DNA of 64,000 nucleotides. It comes from Plectrocnemia conspersa. Taxonomy: Eukaryota > Arthropoda > Insecta > Trichoptera > Polycentropodidae. The notes under the pieces are model-generated. The model worked only from the letters and a program-made list of their open reading frames with translations, made no database searches and was not told where the DNA came from. Location of the stretch: assembly GCA_009617715.1 (NCBI GenBank), contig VTFK01000045.1:806001-870000 (forward strand), given 5' to 3'. Shown here one piece after another: positions 49,771 to 61,544 of the stretch. Made by a program: the position numbers and the translations under genes. Position 1 is the stretch's first letter. Each line of letters begins with the position of its first letter.

Positions 49771-50599
49771 ATCCAGGTGCCGGTCATTCAATTGACGTAT
49801 TGGATTATTTTTTTTTATTTGAATAGAGCTATGGATATTTTTTATATATAACTTACTTATACTTTTGCGAATATACAATAAAAAATAACAAACACATAAA
49901 TGGCCATCAGCTCAATCAAGTATTGTACTCATCGAAAAAATGGAAAGTATAAAAATAAAACATATTTGGATCCAACTAATTGCCAATTACTATTGTATTG
50001 TCAATTAAAAAAACAGACATACCCAGTTGAATTTATAAAATACAATTTACTACTCGAAATTATTATTCCTCAAGCAAAATTTTTAACCTTCGTCAATACC
50101 AATCGTGAATTTTCCTGATAGTTTTATTATAAATAAATATTACAAAAGTATAAATTTTACAAACATACTAATTATATATATTATATTTTTTTTCTGATTC
50201 ATTAGCTTCAATGTTATAAAAAATTATAATTCAACAAAATAACTAAAAAGTTTTTACAATTTAAGCGAAAAAAAGAACAATAAATTAAGTGATAATTTAA
50301 GTACATTTTTCTGTTGTCTTTAGCTTATACAACAATATGTGCTTTGGAATTTTGTGCTTGTATTTAAATTTAAAAACGTTTTTATCGTTGTCACCGATAC
50401 ACAGTATGATTTTGCGAAATATTTCTATATTTTCTGGCATGGAAATATCTGTAAAGTATATGGTTCATAAATTAAGGTCATGCCTAATAACTTGTTATGC
50501 AAATGTATTTGATTTTTTTTATTTTAATATTTTTCTCTCGCATTTGAAGTGAAGATTGGCAATGTATCAGATGTCTTATAAATTTACTTTTTAATTACA
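49771..50599. other. AT-rich intergenic stretch
   Basis: Nothing recognised. Confidence 0.55.
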
Positions 50600-51020
50600 T
50601 TTTATCAATAAAGGCCTGCGAAATATGGTAAAGCTTTTTTTTTTTTTATTATATACAAATAATAATCAATCTGTTTCAAAAAAGCATAACAAACACAATG
50701 ATTTTCTTGAAAAAGGGCAACAGATGCAAGCCCAAGCCCACGTATATATGTATCATACATGTCCGTTTTTTTCCACGATTCAATTATTGCACAATGGACA
50801 CGAGTGATGTTCGCCGTCGATAATATTTGCAAATTTTGACCGTTGAGAGTTTTTTCTCGGGGATCGGATTGGCCACGGTGACCCAGTTTTTTATACTCTC
50901 CCGGTTTTCGTACCTGGCCAAACATCGGTGACCGGTACAGGAACAATGGGACTGACCCTGCAGGATGTTGGGGTGCAGAATGGAGAACTTCCCCCCGCGG
51001 GCAAAAACTTGTTTATCCAT
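50600..51020. promoter_or_regulatory. GC-richer noncoding island
   Basis: GGATTGGCCACGGTGACCC, AACATCGGTGACCGGTACAG, ACAATGGGACTGACCC and TTCCCCCCGCGGGC. A 113-codon minus-strand frame and a 78-codon one overlap in different frames and are unrecognised. Confidence 0.33.
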
Positions 51021-52434
51021 TAAACGCAGTATTTTTTAACAACAACAAAAGACTTTTTTTTTCACTATGCTTAATTTTAATCTTTTGAAAGTGCACGATT
51101 TTAGAAAGCACGTGGAGCAAATAAATTTCTTATCGACGGGATCAAAGTGCATATGTATAATATGTGACGGTTGAAACTACTTGTCAGAATGTCATAATCA
51201 AGTCTGAAAATCGGAAGTTTTTCGATTGACCAGTATGGGAAAAATTAACGGTAGATTGAAAATGAATTGTTAGGATTTCGTTATTTGTGAGAATATCTTA
51301 TTTTAAGAAAAAATCTGTTCATGCGTGTAAAAATGGTACAATAAATACAATAAAAATCTAGTGCTATGATTTTAAATATATATAGTATATATACTATATA
51401 CGATTAAAGATTTTTTTTAAAAGCATGGGTGTAATATTTTCGCAACAAATCAAACGGTCAGTTTTTTAACGATAAACTATGTATTGACAATCCTGTTCTA
51501 CTTGATAAAATAATATTGGTTAGAACCTATATTCTTATGCATTAGGCATTACTTTGTCGATTAAGTTTACGATTTGCTCTTCTGATGCTTGTGTGTATAA
51601 CATTTTTTTTATTAAATCAAAGTCACATTGAGCTAAAATAATATAATTTAAAACACCAATATATAAATAACGAAATATGTATTTCTGTATATAGTATAAA
51701 AATAATGCAAATTAACAGCTAATTTAATTGCCAATTACAGTTTTACTATCAGTAACGTATAAAATACAATAAGAAAATCCAATTTAGCCCTCAAATATAT
51801 TATTTTTGTATTTTGAATTAGTTACACTATTCATATTTAGTCACAAAAGATCTGACTATGTATTTTACACCAAGACTTCTCAATCAAATACTCCAGTGAT
51901 AATTAGAATTATGTGTCAAAAATCTTTAAAATTAGCGCTGAATTAAATCGAAAAGGAAGGCGTTTAAATGTGGTGGAATTCAATAAGATCGATGAGTAAA
52001 TGATTCATAAAATTAAAAAGCTGAAAAGATATTATTGATCATGGTTTAAGAAACAAATGGACAGATGCTAATATTGATTTATTTTAGAAGTACTACTTAA
52101 TGTATAAATAGTAGTTTTCACATTAATGAACCGCATAGATACTATTATCTTTTCTGAAGTAATAAAAAAATGTTTTTTTGTCACAAAAATAATGACAATC
52201 AGTTTTGTGATAAATTAATAATATACCATTATAACATATTTTATTCATACATAATATAAATATATACTAAAACTCAATCGTTTTTTTTAATGTATGTATA
52301 TACATTGTGGTAAAATATATTATTCTATCAGGTAGTTGCTTATTCAAGATTTTGCACCCCAGTCGTCTAAAAAAATATTTAACGTATTTTTATCATTAAT
52401 AGGTATATCTTAAAAAATCGTAACGATATATTTC
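51021..52434. other. AT-rich intergenic stretch
   Basis: An ATATATAGTATATATACTATATA palindromic run lies near 51377-51399. Nothing else recognised. Confidence 0.5.
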
Positions 52435-53070
52435 GGCATTCTTTCGAAAATGCGAGTATTTCCGTATTCGTTGCATAATAATAAGAAATTTGATCAGATC
52501 GATAATTGCGGGTCACATCCGGCCCATGGACCATTGTGGTTGTGGCTTACAGATGCAACTTGTTACGCCACTCTGAATTTCTCACTCTCAAAACAATTTT
52601 TTTTGCATATTCTGAACGAGATCCTCAAACATTTGTACACAAAATAATTCGGTACATCATTAACATTATATTAATAACAAAGTTCAAGCAAATTAAGAAT
52701 AAAATTTCCATACAACTAATCGATAACCTGTTTCGATCATATACTCTTTGAATTCGGGCGAAACATGATTCGACTTTTGCATAAGATTGTTATCTTTGGA
52801 CATCATTATCTTACGGTTTTTCCAAGATTGCTTCAATGCAAACGATTTATTAATATAGCATAATTCGATTTTAATGTAAACGAAGTTGTATGAATTTTTA
52901 AGTTAAATATTATTGTTGAGTTAACATTTTGGGAAACTTTTCTGTTCCACTTGGCTAAACCACGAGTGCCCGATTAGCATAAAAATTCTCATTGAACTTC
53001 CACACTTCCAGGCGGGTGATTTGACATGTCAGAGGGAAGCTGGCATGCAATCGATCAATTGACATTTGAT
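52435..53070. promoter_or_regulatory. Two mildly GC-richer patches
   Basis: 52490-52580 has GATCAGATCGATAATTGCGG and ACCATTGTGGTTGTGGC (overlapping SOX-like CCATTGT and Runt-like TGTGGTT). 52930-53060 has GCCCGATTAGCAT and CAGGCGGGTGATTTGACATG. Frames here are unrecognised. Confidence 0.3.
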
Positions 53071-53729
53071 TGGATTCATATTATGCTCAAACAAACCGGT
53101 TTTTTCTGACGAACATTGTTACTGTTATAATAATAACGTACTACTGTAAAATAAGCATTTTTGCAACGGACATAAAGCATAACCGAAATAACGACATTTC
53201 ATAGAAAAATACATTGCATGTCACTTAAAATTTATTTTATATTATATATGTATGTAGAAATTTTGAAACATATAGTAATAAGACAATCTAAGAAATCATA
53301 ATTACTAATAATTATATATATTATAATTTTAATTATCAAGATATATTAATGTTCTGAATAAATATCAAACTAGATCGAATATTAATAAATTAAACATAGC
53401 TTATCAAGGTACGAAAACATCGTCCATGTCCCAAGCAGACAATCGTATATTTGTCTATATAATCTCTCTTTACAGAGTTATAAAATTCAAAAGAACGTTC
53501 GGATCAAAGCTCTTGTCCACACTGCTTTGTCCTCTAAATCTTTGAAACCATTTCTAAGCTACAATTACACAGATAGCAAGTAAAATTCCATTTAAATAAA
53601 CTATTAATTACCAACGTTTTAATCTTAAAATCAATGTCAAATTAAGAAATCCCGCTGTAGAGATATTTTAAAGTACCAAAAAGGCACTCAAACGACACCA
53701 AGTTTAAAGTCGAATGTTCAGCATAAGTG
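53071..53729. other. AT-rich intergenic stretch
   Basis: 53405-53570 is less AT-rich (CATCGTCCATGTCCCAAGCA), but neither a transposon nor a gene could be recognised. Confidence 0.45.
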
Positions 53730-54010
53730 CTAATATATTACACGGGGATCGTAATTATAGTGACATAATCGCCGGCAATAAAATCACTGTTTCCCATGTT
53801 TTCCATCACCAATATAAAATCGACGCGTTTTAAAGTCGTAAGTAATGGTGGCATTATACAATCGACGAATTTCCCGAATCCCATGAAATTGACTTTAACC
53901 GGGAGCCAGGTGATAAAGACACCATTAGAAGGCTCTGTAACCTGTTCGTGTTTGGCTGACAAGTAATAGTTGGTTAGATAATTTTAAGTGGCGGTTAACG
54001 AGTTGTCTTT
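53730..54010. promoter_or_regulatory. GC-richer noncoding island
   Basis: Contains TAATCGCCGGCAATAAAATC, TTTAACCGGGAGCCAGG and TAGGAGGTGCG. The 74-codon minus-strand frame is unrecognised. Confidence 0.3.
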
Positions 54011-54599
54011 AGGAGGTGCGATTTATGTTTGTGAAAACATACAAGCGCTATAATATATATTATAACATATTATTATTTTACAATTATTCCTATTATATTA
54101 ATAGAATTCTTACAATACATATACAATTATATACTTTGATAAATAGCAATACATTAGAATAAAATAATAACAGGTAATATGAAAAGATTTCCTTATCGAT
54201 TCAAGGAATCAATATGTACATTTGTATTTTATAGGACACGTGTCATACAAATAAATAGCATTTAAGTACGTATTTAATCTTGGTTGTACCATATATCATA
54301 AAAATCGTTACTTATGTGGGATTTTAATCTACAAGATAATAACATATACTTCTACGTATAGGAGCGTATTTTTAGCGATCTATTTTCAATTAAAATTTTC
54401 ATAACAAAATTTCCAAAATTAACATTAATTTTAGCATCAAAAAATTTCTATAGTTACACTATGAAAAAAATTATATATAATAATTTAAAAGCAAATATTA
54501 AATTTGCATACAATGAATAAATGATTAAAAAAAATATTCACAAAAATAAAAATAAACGTGATCATTAAAATTTTCATAAAAAATCAAATTACTAAATAA
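54011..54599. other. AT-rich intergenic stretch
   Basis: Nothing recognised. Confidence 0.55.
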
Positions 54600-54770
54600 T
54601 GAAGTCCTTAATGATCCCATATGAATTTCAGTATATTTCCATCGTGTCTGGTGGATTAGGATTAGTGATTATTAAATAATTCTATTTCCGACCGATCATC
54701 ACATATAAATTTTTCCCAGCTTTTCGTAATCTCACGGATTACAGCTTGAGGATTAATAAAATTAGGATGT
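54600..54770 (+). promoter_or_regulatory. GGATTA cluster (K50 homeodomain-type sites)
   Basis: Four GGATTA words in the same orientation at 54653, 54659, 54736 and 54750. GGATTA/TAATCC is the consensus of K50 homeodomain factors (Otd/Otx, Bicoid, Pitx, Gsc). No ORF. Function inferred from motif density only. Confidence 0.35.
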
Positions 54771-56225
54771 AATAATATCTGTCTTGTTGCCAATTTATTG
54801 TAATTTATACTAATTGTTAATTTAAATTAATGTCGTAAAATTTAGAAAACATTTAAAAATCGTACTACAATAGTATAATATTTACAAGGCTTTTTAGCAA
54901 CTTTTGTATAGTACAGAACCACTACAATATGAGTACAGATTTTTTTTAAATAATAATAAAGAAAAAAGCCAATTCTCTCATGAGAATGATAGACTTAATA
55001 TAGATAGACAGAACTAGTTCTAGTTCTTTGGTAAATTTAAAGCTAATGATAACATTGGCAATATGAGGAAATGGCTCACTTTTCCTTTATCTAAACACAG
55101 AAAGCGTACTCAAAAACATAACTATAACTAATTGCTATTTAACAATAACAAAACAATATCGTAACTGTAGCATAGTTTACACTTGACACTATAACAACTG
55201 CACAAAAATAAATAAATTGATTTTTTTGTACGTATTTTACTTTGTTGAGAACAGGGCTGAATTATCTATCTTTTTTTATTATTTTAATATTTTTTTTTAT
55301 TATCTTATACGTAATTACTATATAATCTTAATTATTAATAACTATAACAACAGTGAAATTGGCAAAAAGATAATAATCTAAAAAAAAAACAGTACCGCTC
55401 TGTGTACTTGCACATACCAGTACATCCCTCAGAGTGACCGACCAATCATGGGGCAGAAATTAAAAAAATGTTTTTGTGCAATGACTGTTAAAAAGAAATA
55501 GACCGTATAACATGTCCGATATTAAATCAAGCTCTAAAGATTTAAAAATGTATTTATTTCATATATATGAATAGTTTTAAGACACATTTTTGAAGCGTGT
55601 TTATAAAAAATACCACTAAATTTACTCTCATTGATTTCTTAAGACAAAAATCAAGTGTTACACTTTTAAATTTACTATAATTTTAAATTTATAAAATTTA
55701 TATTATACTTAAATTGATTTAATTTATATTTGAAACATACAGAATTAAATTGATAACACTGTAGTAAGCCTCGCTCACAAAATTAAACGTAGATTAAAAA
55801 AAATGTTTGAGCCCTTTCAAAAACTACTGCTGCAAAATAGATTTCCAGATATTTCATTAATTTTAACCACGACTTTCAGTGAGTTAACTGGACTTGAAAA
55901 TTGGTTTTCTGGAAGATTTCAATATATATTTATTTTTTTTAATTAAATAATTTTTCTGCAATTTGAAAAAAACAGTTTAATTGTTGTGAGTGGATGAGTG
56001 ATCACTGATCACTGATCAGTAAGTGCATCTATACTTAGGAATTTAATGAGCACAACACTAGAAATGCAACAAGTCATTACCTACTTTAAAAATATTAAAT
56101 CATGTATTCTAAGACGAACGTAAATATTATATGCAATATAAAATTATTACTAACAAAATTTAATATTATTTTAAAACATTTAATTTAACTGAGGTACACA
56201 TTATTTTTTTTATTTTTGTTGTACA
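54771..56225. other. AT-rich intergenic stretch
   Basis: GTGATCACTGATCACTGATCAGT near 55998-56020 is a short palindromic run resembling the CAGTGATCA hAT end. ACAGTACCGCTCTGTGTAC near 55390 is a small GC patch. Otherwise AT-rich. Confidence 0.45.
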
Positions 56226-56310
56226 GGTTACCCAGTACGCCAGGATGGCCATTAATTAACACAATTAACCATATAAAAATTATTAATAAAAAAACAGTTA
56301 TAGTGCATAC

Positions 56311-56960
56311 CTAAAATAGATGAACTCCATCCCACACAATGTTTTCCAGCGCTTCATAGCTATCGCCAAAAACAACCTTGTGCTTGGCAAGCTCGGTGAG
56401 AAGCTGGATGGCTTGTGCATGAAAAACTTTCTCAAGCGCTGACGTCCTGGCCGCAACGGGCAAGAATATAGGACGCGATTGCGACTTTCTATGCACTCTA
56501 AACTCACAACCGAAAGTTGATGGATTATTAACACCATCCCTTAGCAACTTTAAAAATGCTTAATTGAGTAAACGCTATGCCAAAAATGCATTGAATTGTA
56601 ACTTAACGCTCCTAGCAATTAGGAAGTAGGATACAAATACGGATACGACCTGTAATTCTGAAATATCTCCTGTAAAGATATTTCAGTTTTTTTTCAATTC
56701 TCTCTAACAATAAAGAGTACCTCGCGTCATATCCGTCCCTGATCGACTGACACTAACTTAAAACAGTTTCGCCTAAACTGTAAGAGAATTTCGCCAGGCA
56801 AGGGAAACTGGAAAATGTCACAACAGTACTCTGAAACACTTTCAGTTCATTAGCATGTAATAAATATTCCGAATTCTTAATTGCCAAAAGAGAAAAAAGA
56901 AGCAGAGTGGTACCCCAGAATGAGCTAAATCGGAGCGACAATAGCCATAGCTCAAATACT
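56311..56960 (-). pseudogene. Jockey-like LINE fragment, copy E
   Basis: Minus strand. 56941-56820 reads HSGVP, a deletion and frameshift, then LLAIKNSEYLLHANELKVFQ (YADD box changed to HANE). 56547-56311 is an open 78-codon tail with FLPVAARTSALEKVFHAQAI, LLTELAKHKVVFGDSYEALE and WDGVHLF, then stop. The two parts are the catalytic box and the extreme C-terminus of one ORF2 with the middle lost. The tail matches copy C, and the catalytic part matches copy D. Confidence 0.82.
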
Positions 56961-57329
56961 AATGGCGGCGATTAAAAAACTAACAAGATCGTTCGAGAAA
57001 CCGAAGTTTTCTCAATAGGCACAAAAGGTTAGTGACTAGTTATAAATTAAAACAGGATAAACCAAGTTTCTGTGTTCAATCCTAGTCCAATTAATATATT
57101 GAAAGACATAAAATACCGCTTTTAAAATACTTATAAACATTTTTAATTGAGACAATCCTATGACTAGTTATCGTGTTAATAGACCAATATAATTTTTTGA
57201 AAAAGTGTTAATTTTATTTTAACATAAATTCCATAAAATAAATCAATTTTCATAATATTTTTAGAAAGCAATGTAAGCATAACATAATACAATAAAACTT
57301 CAACACAATGCTTGTTAAAGGATTCTCGA
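56961..57329. other. AT-rich intergenic stretch
   Basis: Starts with a small patch ATGGCGGCGATT (an ATGGCG site near 56962). Nothing else. Confidence 0.45.
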
Positions 57330-57620
57330 GGTTTCCACCGTTTTTTATGTTTCTTTCCAGACGGTGAATCTTTGGCTTTTGAACTGCCTTCGACGCACTC
57401 GATTCGACCTCCATTGGTGACTTATCACCCCCAACCCCACATCCCCCATGCATATATATATATACTCAATAAAAACCTACCCCGTATATAAAGAACTGCA
57501 TTTGCAAGCGTGCTGCAGTGTGTGGCACGCGATTCGTCGCATTTTTTACCGTTTAGTTTTTTATCGCCCTTGACAGAAATTATCCCTGTAGCAATCTTTT
57601 TACCATACAGGGGTCGCTAA
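57330..57620. promoter_or_regulatory. GC-richer noncoding island
   Basis: Includes GACTTATCACCCCCAACCCC, GTATATAAAGAACTGC and GTGTGGCACGCGATTCGTCGC. The 67-codon minus-strand frame is unrecognised. Confidence 0.3.
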
Positions 57621-58439
57621 CCGTTAAAAAACGTTATCTTTAGGTACACTTAAAAAAAAAATATTTGCATTAAAAATTACTAAAAATATAAATTTAAATA
57701 TACTGGACATATGTACTTGTCAGTAAATTAATCTTATTATAAATATTTTACAATTATTAAATTTCTGACTGATTTTTTTTTTTGAAGCATTGTTTCAAAA
57801 CGCTTTGAGCTAACGATTTATAATAATAATAATAATAACTGTTTATAGTAATAGCTTTCAGCAAAAATAAGATTCATTTTCTTTCGACTGAATTAATTTA
57901 GAGCAACTATAATATTTTATTGCAAGATCACTACCTGTTTTTGAGATTAAAGGAATATTTGATCTTTAATGCTGATCTGTATTTTTGAAGTTAACATATG
58001 AAAAAGAAGACTATTATCTGAAGGCTTTTTTATAATATTTATTATATACACACGTTTGCGAAAAGATAAATAATAATTCACTTGAACTAATCAGTTTTTT
58101 TACACGCATTTTCTATAACCAGCATTGCATTAATCGATAAAAAACAGTTTGTGGTTTACCAAAAAATTTTATTTTTCATAAACAGAACTATTCTTACTTA
58201 TTCGAACTCTAATCGTGTCATTGTACGGCTAATTGTTCATGATAATATTTAAACCGGAATTATTTAGTTCAGTTCTATCAATCGACAATCAAAATATATA
58301 CATTAACATAACTTATGAAATTAGTTCAATAATATTTGCATTGACTACATATATTAATCACAAATATTGTATTGTATTGTATTAATTTTTAATTTAAATT
58401 TGCACAAATTGTAGGTGTATTGTTAAAGGTTTTCTACCA
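57621..58439. other. AT-rich intergenic stretch
   Basis: AATAATAATAATAATAA near 57822 and a TATTGTATTGTATT run near 58370. Nothing else. Confidence 0.5.
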
Positions 58440-58613
58440 ATGGCTTGCAGCACGCGCCGGGCAGGTGCCGCCACTGTGAAAAAGGGAATAAAAAGAGCTC
58501 CTTGTAAAAAATCTGTTAAAGAAAGGAAATCGCGCTCATTGTCAGGAAACAACCCAAAAATAAACATTTTACTATTCTTCAGTAAAGAGGGAGCCGCTCC
58601 TTATGTGGATTAA
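58440..58613 (+). CDS. Possible small basic protein (57 codons), unrecognised
   Basis: An ATG at 58440 opens 57 codons to a TAA at 58611-58613. The N-terminal 40 residues are very basic and contain three Cys-poor Lys/Arg clusters (STRRAG, VKKGIKR, CKKSVKERKSR), followed by NNPKINILLFF. Codon use is markedly less A/T-biased than the surroundings. A CA|GTAAAG donor-like site at 58582 could end a first exon before the last ten codons. A Lys/Arg/Cys-rich start followed by an NPK-type segment loosely recalls insect sperm nuclear basic proteins, but this is only a resemblance. It could be a retroposed fragment or chance. Confidence 0.3.
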   Translation: MACSTRRAGAATVKKGIKRAPCKKSVKERKSRSLSGNNPKINILLFFSKEGAAPYVD

Positions 58614-59926
58614 CATATTTACAGAGCAATATATTTATTAAGCAGACACTCTGTGAATAAAATACATTGTACAGTATAAACACACACGCCTTATTTACAC
58701 AATATATAAACAATACTCGATATTGTACATAAGGTAAATATTTCATAATAATTACCTCTGAAGCATAATGAGCCTCGTTCGAGTAAACAATTGGTTAAAA
58801 TAAAGACATTTAATCATATAAAATGCTTATCCATGTCGAACTATGAACAAAAAAGAGTTTCTAAGAATTGAACCATATCAAAAATAGAGTTGAAGATAAT
58901 ACTATATTATAGATGCGGGCCCGCATCTATGTATTACATAAATGCACATCTAATTCACTAACAATTCTAATATAAATAAATCGGCAATAGTTCACAAATG
59001 TCCGATTGGAAACAATTTTTATAAGCTATATAGTAATGATTCTAGAATATTAAAAATGTATGCAACGAAACGGGTTTGTGAAAATTGAGAATTGAGTCAA
59101 ATTAGTATTTTATTCATATATCTGTGCATTAAAATGTAATTTCTATATTCACAATAAGTAGACTTTATATTGTTATAAACCTAAATTTAAAGTATAGCGC
59201 ATATAATTAATCATACAACTATGATGGAATTAATGCAATATATTGTTAAATAAATATTACTGTTTAAATATATATTCTAACTTATTCAATATCTTCTATG
59301 CATTTCATCATGCAAAAACTAAGTTAAAAGTTTCTGGAAATATATTCACTGTTCTACGGAAATCAATATTTACGGTAAAGATATATTTTGCAGAAATAAA
59401 AAATTTTGGCAAATAATTCAATGCCTATTTTATGTATAAATAAATGAATCACAGAATAACTTCGGATGATGAAATATGCGTGAAAAATTATCAGAAGCTA
59501 TTTTTTAAGATAAGCTATACTATATACGTTTTTTAGTAACGTTTTGACTCCGAACGTTGCACTGTAATGTTTGGTCGGTATTATTATATGAGCGGAAGAC
59601 ATGTAGCAAAAATTATATGTGTTGTGATACTGATTTCATGGAACCAAAAAAAGTATTAGTAAATCATCCTAATTTAAAAATAATATTTAGACACTTAATC
59701 CTAAGGCTTATTTACTTTCATATAAACGTTTATTACAAAATTAGGTACACATACCTTTAAATTAAGTTTCTGGTTTATAATAATTTTCTTGTTAAAAATA
59801 TAAAATAAAACTAATAAAAATATTACGATAATATAAATTGAAGAGAAATAAAAAAACTACTACGCTGTAAATTGTATTCATTTGAATAAAAAAAAGTAAA
59901 ATCTACATTTATCTTATTCTCACAAG
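58614..59926. other. AT-rich stretch with one GC-core palindrome
   Basis: A perfect 22-bp palindrome with half-site ATAGATGCGGG lies at 58909-58930. Otherwise AT-rich; the 67-codon frame 59557-59760 is unrecognised. Confidence 0.5.
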
Positions 59927-60099
59927 CAGTGGCAGATTTACTTCGCTAGGGGCCCGGTTTCAAACCTACCCCCCTCCCTCTTATTACACATAAAATATTA
60001 TCTAATTAAAACAGATATTTTTTACATTAATTCTTTAAAAATATATTTTTCAAAAATGCTAGAGCCTCTGTCCAATCGGGTTCATTAAATCTGCCACTG
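59927..60099. mobile_element. hAT MITE, CAGTGGCAGATTTA family (173 bp)
   Basis: Ends CAGTGGCAGATTTA and TAAATCTGCCACTG are perfect inverted repeats. The 8-bp flanks CTCACAAG (59919-59926) and CTCACAAC (60100-60107) match at 7 of 8. The interior has GGGGCCCGG and a poly-C patch and is otherwise AT-rich and non-coding. Confidence 0.9.
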
Positions 60100-61544
60100 C
60101 TCACAACCATTTTTTTCGGTTCATCTACGTACACTTTTTCTGTCAGAATTGCAAAAAAATAGTGAAGAATTTTTTGACATTTGCAGTGGTATAATCAGTG
60201 ACAACGGAGTTTTTATGATTACTCGTAATTTTGTCAATGTGTGAGTTTTAAAGCATAACTGATATCATAATAGTGAAAGCAAAGTGGCAATATTAAGTAA
60301 TTTTACCCCTAAAATTGGGTTACAATATATGTATTATAAAGTTAAATTATGATTAATTAATATTGTCTATGATTGTGGATAAGAATTTTAATTATAAAAA
60401 TCACTTATTTTGCTCTTTAAAAAACTAATGTTAATGTGGGATTCTGTGGTTATCGTGGGATACGAACCCCTACGCCACTGGCCAATCATACCAGTATAAT
60501 TATAAATTCATACGTCTTATGGTCATTTTTAGCAACTTGTTCTTTAGGGGTGTGATTTAACAGAGATTTATTTTAAGATATATGTGCATTTAAATAAATA
60601 CTTTGTTCCATAAAAATAATTGCTTGCGCATTACATGTAAGGTAAACCTTCAGAAAAGGATTCGTTGCAGTGTTATTCATAAGGTGTTCACTGTTCTGAT
60701 CAATACTCGATACATACGTATAATACTTGAGTATTTTTACTATTTCGCTTATTAACCAAAAGCAAAGCCAAGATATCGAGATTTGAAGAAAAAATAAGGG
60801 GTAGGGAGAATTAAATTGAAAATTCTCCAAAAGTTAAATTTTTTTTTTCAAAAATTTATATTTTGATTTTTATTGACGTAGTGTAGCGAGTAAATTATTA
60901 TTAATACCCGAAACCAAATTGTGTGATTTAAATAGTCGTTTAGCGACAAATTATACAACAATATCTTAAAATAAAACTTCGCTTAATCTGGCCGATCAGC
61001 AAGAAAATTTAAGATTTTATATTACATGTATTTTTGTTTCACATAGAAACATTTCTGCCATGTAAATACGCGGAGTTTAGTTGGAGAACCTTAAAAAATA
61101 TTTAAAAAAATATTTTTAAATAAATATTTTAACTAGTATGGATAATATGAACATTAATAAATCTAGTCAGTGTTAGAGTTAAGGGTCGAAGATGTTAAAC
61201 CGAAAACTAGAATCGATATATTTAATAAATATATTTATTAATTGTCGGTAGTATTACTATTTAACTAATACCATACGTATAAGTAATCTATTTATGGAAG
61301 CAAATTTCATATTACCCTTTATCAATATTATATAAAATCTGAATTTTGTTTAAAAATTCCCGTTTTTGCATCTTAAAGTGTCTCGCCTAAAAAATATAGC
61401 CTGAAGAGAGGTTTGTGTTTGTTTATGATAATAAAAAAATCGATTTGTGAATTTCGTTTTCATGTGTAAACATTATTTTATTTTAAATATTCGGTCGTTT
61501 TTTGTGTGTTATCAAATGAAAATGTTATTTGTACTAACTTTGAC
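60100..61544. other. AT-rich stretch upstream of the CpG island
   Basis: Contains a relative of the 116-231 foldback arm at 60684-60710 (GTTCACTGTTCTGATCAA). A minus-strand GGTTCGTATCCC at about 60459-60470 resembles a tRNA B box. No gene recognised. Confidence 0.45.
60684..60710. repeat. Partial copy of the 116-231 foldback family
   Basis: GTGTTCACTGTTCTG, then ATCAATACTCGA, matches 180-206 with about four differences. Only one arm is visible. Confidence 0.5.

Noticed and set aside
50605..50946. 113-codon minus-strand open frame
   Set aside because: Runs partly through poly-A-derived lysines and overlaps another unrelated frame; no similarity recognised.
55998..56020. GTGATCACTGATCACTGATCAG run resembling the hAT end CAGTGATCA
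   Set aside because: A short palindromic microrepeat with no element attached.
60440..60480. tRNA-like A and B box (minus strand TGGCCAGTGGCGTAGG and GGTTCGTATCCC)
   Set aside because: The boxes are only a few bases apart, no cloverleaf can be drawn, and no SINE tail is visible. Possibly a decayed SINE or MITE scrap; not enough to annotate.
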